From: Lentinus brumalis
Taxonomy: Eukaryota; Basidiomycota; Agaricomycetes; Polyporales; Polyporaceae
Assembly (NCBI GenBank): GCA_001792895.1
Contig: MARA01000045.1
Coordinates: 62,001-126,000, forward strand
Length of the DNA stretch: 64,000 nucleotides
Reading direction: 5' to 3'
Positions 56,881-64,000 of this stretch are shown here, piece after piece. The position numbers and the translations under genes were made by a program. The notes under the pieces were generated by a model. It did not search any database and had not been told where the DNA came from. It saw only the letters and a program-made list of their open reading frames with translations. Every line of letters starts with the position of its first letter. The first letter of the stretch is position 1.

Positions 56881-58364
56881 TCATGTGTTCACGATGTCAA
56901 CGGTTAATGTATCATTTGGATTTGTGTCTGAATGCTGATGCTCGAGAAGGGGAAGCGCCGCCGTTTCGGCCTCCTTCTCGACATCTAGCTCGACACGAGC
57001 TGCCGCGGCTGCGACCGCTTTCGCGTCTCGTTCCTGCTGCGCAGCTTTCTTGCGGCGGAGACCGACGTTGACCACGAGGTAGAGGGAGGCGAGGGAAACG
57101 ACGACCATCTGGAGGAATGTCCCGCAGGCGTCTGTGCCGAGGGGAGGATGTCAGAACTCTCATCGAGATACGACACGTAGAGTGCAAGGGCTGACATACC
57201 GAGTAAGAGACCTGTGAGACAGAACGAAGATGAGCATGTCGACGTATATTCGTGCAGGGATCCTCGGTCTGGACTCACCGAAGCTAGGCGCGCCGACCCA
57301 CAGAGCGCGCAGCGCGGGGATAGTCAGGATGACGCTGACGGGGAGGATCAGGATGCCGTCGGACATAGGGACGCCGTCGTATGCGGAGACAGCGATGTAG
57401 AGTACAACAGCGGTGAGGAGCCAGTTGACGACAAAGAGCACCACGACGAAGACCTGGCTCAGGGCAATGCGCTGAAAGGAATATTGGACACCACGGGCGT
57501 GTATGATCTGCGAGCCGTTGATTGAGCGCGTGCGGACGTCGGCGTCCTGTATGAGGATCGGTTGGAAACTGCTCGTCGCATCTGATATGCGGAGAAAGAG
57601 GATTGGAACGGACACGTTTGTGCCCGAGCGGAAGGCTTGGAAGACCGTGTCGAGGGTATAGGTGTCAAAGGGGTATGCGAACTGCTGATCTTGGTTGTGC
57701 CAACTGTTCAGTTGGAAGAGGTGCTCCGTCTGGAACTCCACAGACGCTTGGACGCTGGAAGAGGATAAACAAGATCAGACATGTGCAGCGACTCAAGAGA
57801 GCTGAACTGCAACGTACTAGAATTCGACAGTGGTCTTGTTGTCAAACCAGAGCGAGGCTGCGGGGTCGAACGTTCCGCTGGCATTGGTTGCGCCATCGGC
57901 GTAGAAGTCAATCGCCACGTTCGCCCGCCCGCAGGTGGTCGAATGGTAGCTCCCCGTGAACAGTGCGAGACTGCCGCAGCCCAACATGAGCCAGGATATT
58001 TGGACCTGACGTGCCGTCACGTCGATGTTGTACGCGTGTCGCAGCAAAGCGACCTGACTCCCAGAAGAACCTCAGTCAACCCTCTAAGAGCTCTTGAACT
58101 GGGGAGAGTAGATGGCCAGAAACCCACCCCGTCTTTGCCGGAGGCCGCAGCATCGAACGTCTTCCCGATATAGATACGACGGACACCGGAGACCAGGAAG
58201 ATAGTCGTGAATACACCACAAAGCAAGAGAGTCGAAGCAACAGTGCAGAAGAAGACTCGGATGCGGCGAGAACAAGTCCGTCGGCCACAGCAGGAGAAGA
58301 ACGATGGTCTGCAGAGCATCATGGGAGAAGGTACCGTCCCCAACGTTGGTGCCCGCCCTGACAT
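56881..58364 (-). CDS. DUF4436-type integral membrane protein
   Basis: 403-aa membrane protein that fits the DUF4436 family, common in agaricomycetes and of unknown role. Exons: 58364-58128, 58053-57818, 57754-57279, 57211-57200, 57131-56881. The fourth exon is 12 nt, and only its inclusion gives APSFGLLLDACGTFLQMVVV with correct phase. One membrane segment lies near residues 37-60 (ASTLLLCGVFTTIFLVSG). An outward domain follows with YNIDVTARQVQISWLML, VAIDFYADG and the family's YPFDTYTLD motif. Three more segments come later (VFVVVLFVVNWLLTAVVLYI, ILILPVSVILTIPALRALWV, FLQMVVVSLASLYLVVNVG). The tail is Ala/Glu-rich and cytosolic (AAAAARVELDVEKEAET). Confidence 0.85.
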
Positions 58365-59837
58365 CAGATATATATGTATCGCGCGAACTGTGTGGACATG
58401 ATCATGCCACCCGCGAAGGTGGTTGGCGCGGCTCTTACATCATCTCGAGCTCGCAGAATTTCTCCCACCGCAATTCGTCAGGTGTATACGTAGATGAAAG
58501 CGAGGAGTTACTTAATGGTGCTACGGTGGCATCCGATTACGGGATTACGTACCTCTTCTCCAGTCACGGACATGACACTGTTTACATGTTACCAATGAGG
58601 CCAGAGCAGTGTCAGCTTGCGAGCAGATTCCGACGATGACGAGTCCGGAGTCGTGGAATAGATGGCACGACGTAGCGACGGTTTGAATGCCCATACTTCG
58701 TTGTCTTCGTGTCTCGAGCGACGTGCTAAGCAGGTCTCGGTGAGAGCTGTTTGTGTTCGTGTCAAGTGAGTCGCGTGAGGCGATCTAAAAGCTGTAGAGC
58801 CAGACTCACCTGCGAGTATCATCCGCGAGGTTGTGCGACAACACAGCTGTCGGGTTGGTCGGTTTGCATAGATGTTCAAGTTGAGGACGTCTCCCGCTCT
58901 GCAACGTGACTCGAGAGTCGACAAGTGTTCGAAAGAGCTCCCTGTATAAAGATGAGCTATAGCCGACTTATTAGTGAGGAATTTCCACTGACGTCGAGGT
59001 CGCACTTCCCGTTCTTTGTGGTCCAGTTCAAGTGCTTTCACGATCCCAATATGGCTACCTCACGGATCAATCGATCAACACCCATAGGCGCCTGCGCTAA
59101 TAAATTGTTACTCTCCTCTCCTCCTCCTCCTCGTCGAGAAGCTTCAGCTGTGATGCTCGTCTGAGTAACGGGTAGCGAGGTAACCCCTCTACACTCTCAG
59201 GCTCTTCACTCGCTGAACTCATTGCAACAGGTCCAGTGATCAGCGAACGGCTGCAATAAGTAGAGTACATCTAGCATAAGGACACTGTACTTACATCACT
59301 GTCAGGACTCATCGAGCACCATTTGCGTGTTCGGGCCTATTAGAGGTTAGCGGTTGCGATCTGAACAGCTACACTGCCATCCTCCTAGCTGATGCCGCGT
59401 ATGTATACAGTTCTTATCTTCCGGTCTCACGACCGACACTCCGGATCTCACACCGAGAATAACACCAATGACCATGTGGTCTCCTACTTTGTCTCCACTA
59501 TGTAGGCAGACGATAGACGGGTCTATTGAAGAGGGGCAGGGTCCGGCATGGTGACCTGACAACTCTCTTGCCCATTATTCTCTACGAATTTAGACCACCA
59601 CACGAGAATACGCAGCTGGACTTACCGCACTGGCCGCGCCGATTGGAACGGGCCGCAGGAACCAACCATGTGGGTCGGGGTGATAAGCAGGGCCTACTGA
59701 GCCGCCGGATGTGAGTCAGGAACGAGAATAGATCAACCGCAGTTTCTATGTATGTGTCCTCGTCGTCGCTTTCTTGGCTTCTACCACGACGTTCACGAAG
59801 TCCGGGGCAGACCTTCCGACCGTGTCACTCGCAAGTC
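58365..59837. other. Intergenic between divergent DUF4436 and ABC genes
   Basis: Shared upstream region. A 150-codon minus-strand frame (59041-58589) has no recognisable motif and was not called. Confidence 0.5.
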
Positions 59838-62800
59838 ATGGAGGCCTCCATGCAGTGGCTCGCTGAGATCTCTCAAGTGCCGCTCACGGCCTCAGGAACG
59901 ACAATCGCGTCTATGACACAGAGGTGTGTTTCTGCGGTCTCGTGTCGTACACGCTCTCTAACCAATTTGCCACAGCGTATGGCTTGATTCACTCGTTCTT
60001 CCCGCCTATGTCGCGGGATTGTCCGCATTTGCACTTCTGCTGCAGTCTGCCGTAGAACTGACCAAGTCCGCTACCAAGTCCAGTGACAGGAACGAGCCTG
60101 AACTAGCCACTGCAAGACCCTCCTTCTTTCGCAGGACGCTCAACGAGGTCGGAGGAGCTACCATATTCACGTTCAGGGTCGTTCAATTGGTCGCAATACT
60201 CGCACTGCTCGGCATCTCCATTGCGGAATTCGTGTTACGCACCGTGATGACCGAAAGTCTACCTGACCCTCGGATTGTCCAGGTGGTGCAAATAGCCCTC
60301 TATGTACGTCACTCATCCATAATCCGTGACACCATGCTCATGCGTCCGCCAGGCGTACTTGTCTGTGCTAGGTCTCCTCGGAATTTGTGGCCGCGGACCA
60401 GTCAACAGTCGCGCGCACGCGCACGTCTCGTGGATCTTGTTTCTCGTCTGGACAGCGTACTTGTATCGTGACGTCTGGCCTCTCGCGACTGTGGACCGCG
60501 TGCCGATCGATACCGCTGAAGGTCCTTTCCTATGGGCGAAGTTAGCACTGCTCACTGTAGCCGGCGTCGTCATTCCCGTCACGGTGCCCAGGAAGTACAC
60601 CCCAGTCAACCCGAAGGCGAGCAGTGCACCCTTTGGGATGGCTAGACGAAGTACTGACCCACGCGCAGGAGCCACTCGAGCCGAACCCAGAGCAGACGGC
60701 GTCGCTGATCTCGCTGCTCAGCTACACTTTCATCGCGCCCGTCATATGGCTCGCGTACAGGATGCCCCACCTGCCGTTCGACATGTTCCCTCCTCTGCCC
60801 GACTACGACCACCTGCGGAACATCGTCGGTCGGAGCTTCCCTGTGAGCCTCTCGTCCGTCCGATACAGCCTCGCGACGCTCATACGCGATCCCTCTAGAT
60901 CCTTGACCCAATGCTGAACAAGTCACGCCGGCCTCTTGCGTTCAAGCTCATACGGGTGTTTAGTGAGTGTAGATTAGAGCTCTTGACGATTCATCGACTA
61001 ATTAGCGTCCAGGGGTTGAGTTGCTCCATTTGGCTGCCATGTCGATCACCGCTGTACGGCACGTGCCGTGCACTGCAACAGAGTGACCCTTTTTACTGAC
61101 CCCAGATACTACCAGGTCATCGGCGCATTTGCTGCGCCCATCAGTATCAACAACCTACTCACGTACCTCGAGCAGGGTGGCCAAGGTGCCACCGTCAAGC
61201 CATGGTTCTGGATTGCGCTCTTCTTCTCCGGGCGCGTCTTCAAAAGCGTGTCGGACCAGTGGTTCATGTTCATGCACGTGCGTAGCCGCGTTCGAAGCGC
61301 TGCGTCTGCGAGTTCACCTAGATAACTCTCCAGACTCGTGTCACGGTCCGCATCCAAGCCATCGTCACCGAGCTTGTCTTCGAGCACGCTCTGCGTGTCA
61401 GAATGAAGGCAGAAACGTCAGAGACCGTCGAGGTCCCCAAGAGCGGAGAGAGCACTGTCGTGGTAACCCCGGATAGCGCATCGCAAGCGGGAACAGAGGG
61501 TAATTCGGGCTCGGATTCTGAGAGCGGCGACGCGGAGACCATGGCCTCTGCTTCGCACACCGCGACCTCAAGTACCGCGACCGCTGTGGCACCTACCTCT
61601 GCGTCTATAAAGGGTAAAGGGAAAGCCCCGTCGGTTGCCGAGGCTTCGAAGAAGATTGAGACTCCAGAACCTCCCAAGAGCAAGGGCAAGAACCTGGTCG
61701 GTCGCATCAACAATTTGGTGTCGAGCGACTTGAGCAGCCTGGAGAATATCAGCATGTACATCGTCTTCTCAAGTGCGTCATCTGGTTCTGGTCGATTAGC
61801 ACTGGCTGACACTCGCAACGCGATTCCTCCAGCCATCGAGTCACCGTTCCAGATCACCCTCTGCATCATTTTCTTGTACCAGATTATGGGCTGGAGGTAT
61901 GCCCGCCCGGCTCACCTGTTTTTCCCCTGGACTAAATGGATGGCGGACACGCTGCAGCGCGCTGGTCGGATTTGCAGCCATGCTCTTGACCCTTCCTGTT
62001 CCTGGCTACATCACCAAGCATATCCAGGGAACGCAGCGGGAAAAGATGAGACGAGTGAGTGTCAACATATATCTCATGTTACGTGGAACTCACAACGATG
62101 CCACATAGACGGATTCTCGCGTACAATTTGTCACTGAGAGTAAGTATTGCCGACGCTGCTTCACACATGTGCTGACTTCGCCATTGCAGTGATGAACGTG
62201 ATCCGCATGGTGAAGCTCTTTGGCTGGGAGCCTCGCATCGCGAGCCAGATAGACGAGAAGCGAGAGGAAGAGCTCGTTGCAGTAAGGAAGAATCGCATGT
62301 ATGGTCTGGCCAACAATCTCTGCAAGTATGTGTCCACGCTCTCCATCATTCGAAGACTTCGGACTCATGCATAATGTCCCGCAGCTACTTCATTCCGATC
62401 ATCATCATGATCGCGACGTTCTTCACCTATGTGAGTAGCTCTTGAGCACCACTTTGCTTTGCAGTATGTATCTCACACGCGCGGTCCCCAGACGGTCATT
62501 ATGAAGGGAGAACTCACTGGTACGTCGGCGCGGCATATTCTGTGAAACCCCACTGACTTGTTTGCAGCTGCGAAGGTCTTCTCCGCCATGTCAGGTATGT
62601 GCTTGCTGCATCAGTGGGATGATTATCGGGGACGGAGCAAGCTGACCATTGGGCAGTCTTCGATATGCTCCGCATGGACCTCAACGCAACATTCTTCATG
62701 ATCCCCCAGCTCGTGCAAGCTAACGTCGCTCTGGAGCGCATCTCTGACTTCCTCTACTCCGTGGGTACAACATGCAATTGCTCATGACCTTGAACATTAA

Positions 62801-64000
62801 CGCTCGCAACTCAGACTGAACTCATAGACGAGTTCACCGAGTCCGAGAAGAACGCCGACGCCGCCGAGATCCTTGCCAACTCCGTCCCGGAGGAGCTCAA
62901 GGACTCCATCGGCATCCGCCACGCGTCCTTCACCTGGGCTGCCGACTCTCCCACCGTCGCGGTCACCCCTGGAGGCACTCGGAGACGGACGTTCGTGCTC
63001 AGCATCGACGACGAGGTGTTCTTCCAGCGCGGGAAGATCAACCTTATAATTGGGCCGACTGGGGCTGGGAAGACGTCGTTGCTGATGGCGCTGCTCGGAG
63101 AGATGCACTATATTCCGCAGGGACCGGACTCGTTTGTGAACCTCCCCAGAGGAGGCGGTGTGGCGTACGCTGCACAGGAGTCGTGGGTGCAGAGCGACAC
63201 TATCAAGGTGGGTTCCTGGGGTGCGAAGGGGTTGGGATATGTGCTGATCTCTCACGCAGAACAACATTATCTTCGGTGCACCCTTCGACGAGGTCCGGTA
63301 CAATAAGGGTGAGATCGCCTATCTCATGCTCTCTAACTGCATACTCACTGCCTTCGATAGTACTCGACCAGTGTGCGTTGAGACGAGACTTGGAGCTCTT
63401 CGATGCGGGAGACGAAACCGAAGTCGGCGAGAAAGGATTGACACTGAGGTAGGTGGTGTATCTCTGTCCCTACTCCGCTATTCACTGAACTGGCATGAAT
63501 AGTGGTGGTCAGAAGGTACAACATGCGCTACTTTCGTGCGTTACGCCAATCGCTGACGATAAATCCGTAGGCTCGTATCACTCTGGCGCGCGCGGTCTAC
63601 TCAAGCGCCGAAATCCTGCTGCTCGACGACGTGAGTGCCGACTCACCGCTATCCCGCTTGCCGTTCTCACCCACTTCACACAGATTCTGGCGGCGCTCGA
63701 TGTGCACACTTCTCGCCACATCGTCGACAAGTGTCTCAAGGGTGACATTCTCCGCGGTCGTACCATCGTCCTCGTGGTAAGTTCCGCTCGCGTGGACACG
63801 GACGTCTGCTCACACTCACTTATGGTCAGACGCACAACGTCGCCATGGTCAGCCCCGTCGCGGACTTTGTGGTAGACATGGGCTCCGATGGGCGTATTCT
63901 CAGCCAAGGATCTCTTTCTTCCGCGCTCTCCAGGGACTCGAAGCTCCTCAAGGAGATTGAACAGGAGCAGAAGGAGCTCGAGAAGGCGGAACAAGAGATC
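59838..64000 (+). CDS. ABCC/MRP-type ABC transporter, N-terminal half
   Basis: First half of a full-size ABC exporter, cut by the right edge. Twenty-three exons were traced: 59838-59923, 59976-60303, 60353-60616, 60669-60842, 60899-60962, 61013-61053, 61116-61277, 61334-61772, 61833-61896, 61958-62054, 62109-62139, 62190-62325, 62385-62430, 62492-62519, 62568-62594, 62657-62760, 62815-63207, 63260-63308, 63361-63448, 63503-63515, 63571-63630, 63684-63776, 63830-64000. An N-terminal hydrophobic region precedes the first membrane domain (GAFAAPISINNLLTYLEQGG, TEMMNVIRMVKLFGWEPRIA). NBD1 is complete: Walker A IGPTGAGKTSLL, Q-loop AAQESW, signature LSGGQKARI, Walker B EILLLDD and H-loop VTHNVAM. 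After the first membrane half a Ser-rich insert (about 61,410-61,690) interrupts it. It probably exports lipids, drugs or conjugates. An earlier in-frame ATG at 59748 is possible. Confidence 0.92.

Noticed and set aside
58589..59041. 150-codon minus-strand frame between DUF4436 and ABC genes
   Set aside because: No motif, no exon chain; kept as intergenic.

Overview
The window is nuclear DNA of a filamentous basidiomycete, most likely a wood-decay agaricomycete of polypore type. The evidence is many 45-75 nt GT-AG introns, GC-rich exons, HET-domain and F-box gene expansions, a sedolisin peptidase, a DUF4436 membrane protein, and cysteine-cluster proteins of the KDZ-transposase world. No prokaryotic feature, CRISPR array or convincing RNA gene was seen. 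Exon models were built by hand from splice signals and checked by codon phase; names rest on recognised motifs, not searches.

Left part (1-12,150): a partial unknown gene runs off the left edge. It is followed by a HET-domain gene with a C-terminal membrane segment, three related F-box genes (5430-3750, 9895-8138, 12151-10339, all minus strand) and one short-chain dehydrogenase (6371-7430, plus).

Middle part (12,150-35,000) is an accessory island. It starts with a 2.9-kb gene-poor stretch, then a Cys-rich/Pro-rich 710-aa gene, a small F-box-like gene and a nine-exon 1007-aa orphan gene. After an 83-bp-class minisatellite come an acidic 279-aa gene and a CxC5/CxC6 (KDZ-transposase-associated) gene. 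The island ends with a ~1700-aa gene joining AT-hooks, DUF6729, an RNase-H-like transposase-type region, a DEDDy 3'-5' exonuclease and a C-terminal zinc cluster. Both transposon-type genes carry one apparent frameshift. Arrays of a 10-bp repeat lie at 12,223 and 28,867 and match best in inverted orientation, so part of the island may be one large mobile element.

Transition (35,400-42,660): a decayed AP-1 clathrin adaptor mu gene lies next to an intact eight-exon PQ-loop transporter gene. A 4.2-kb stretch with no defensible gene follows.

Right part (42,660-64,000) returns to ordinary chromosomal genes: a Ser-rich protein, an aromatic/2-aminoadipate-type aminotransferase, an F-box gene, a second HET gene, a sedolisin (TPP1-like) secreted peptidase, a DUF4436 membrane protein with a 12-nt exon, and the first half of an ABCC/MRP-type ABC transporter (23 exons visible) cut by the right edge. 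These do not form one pathway; they are independent genes around a transposon-rich island.
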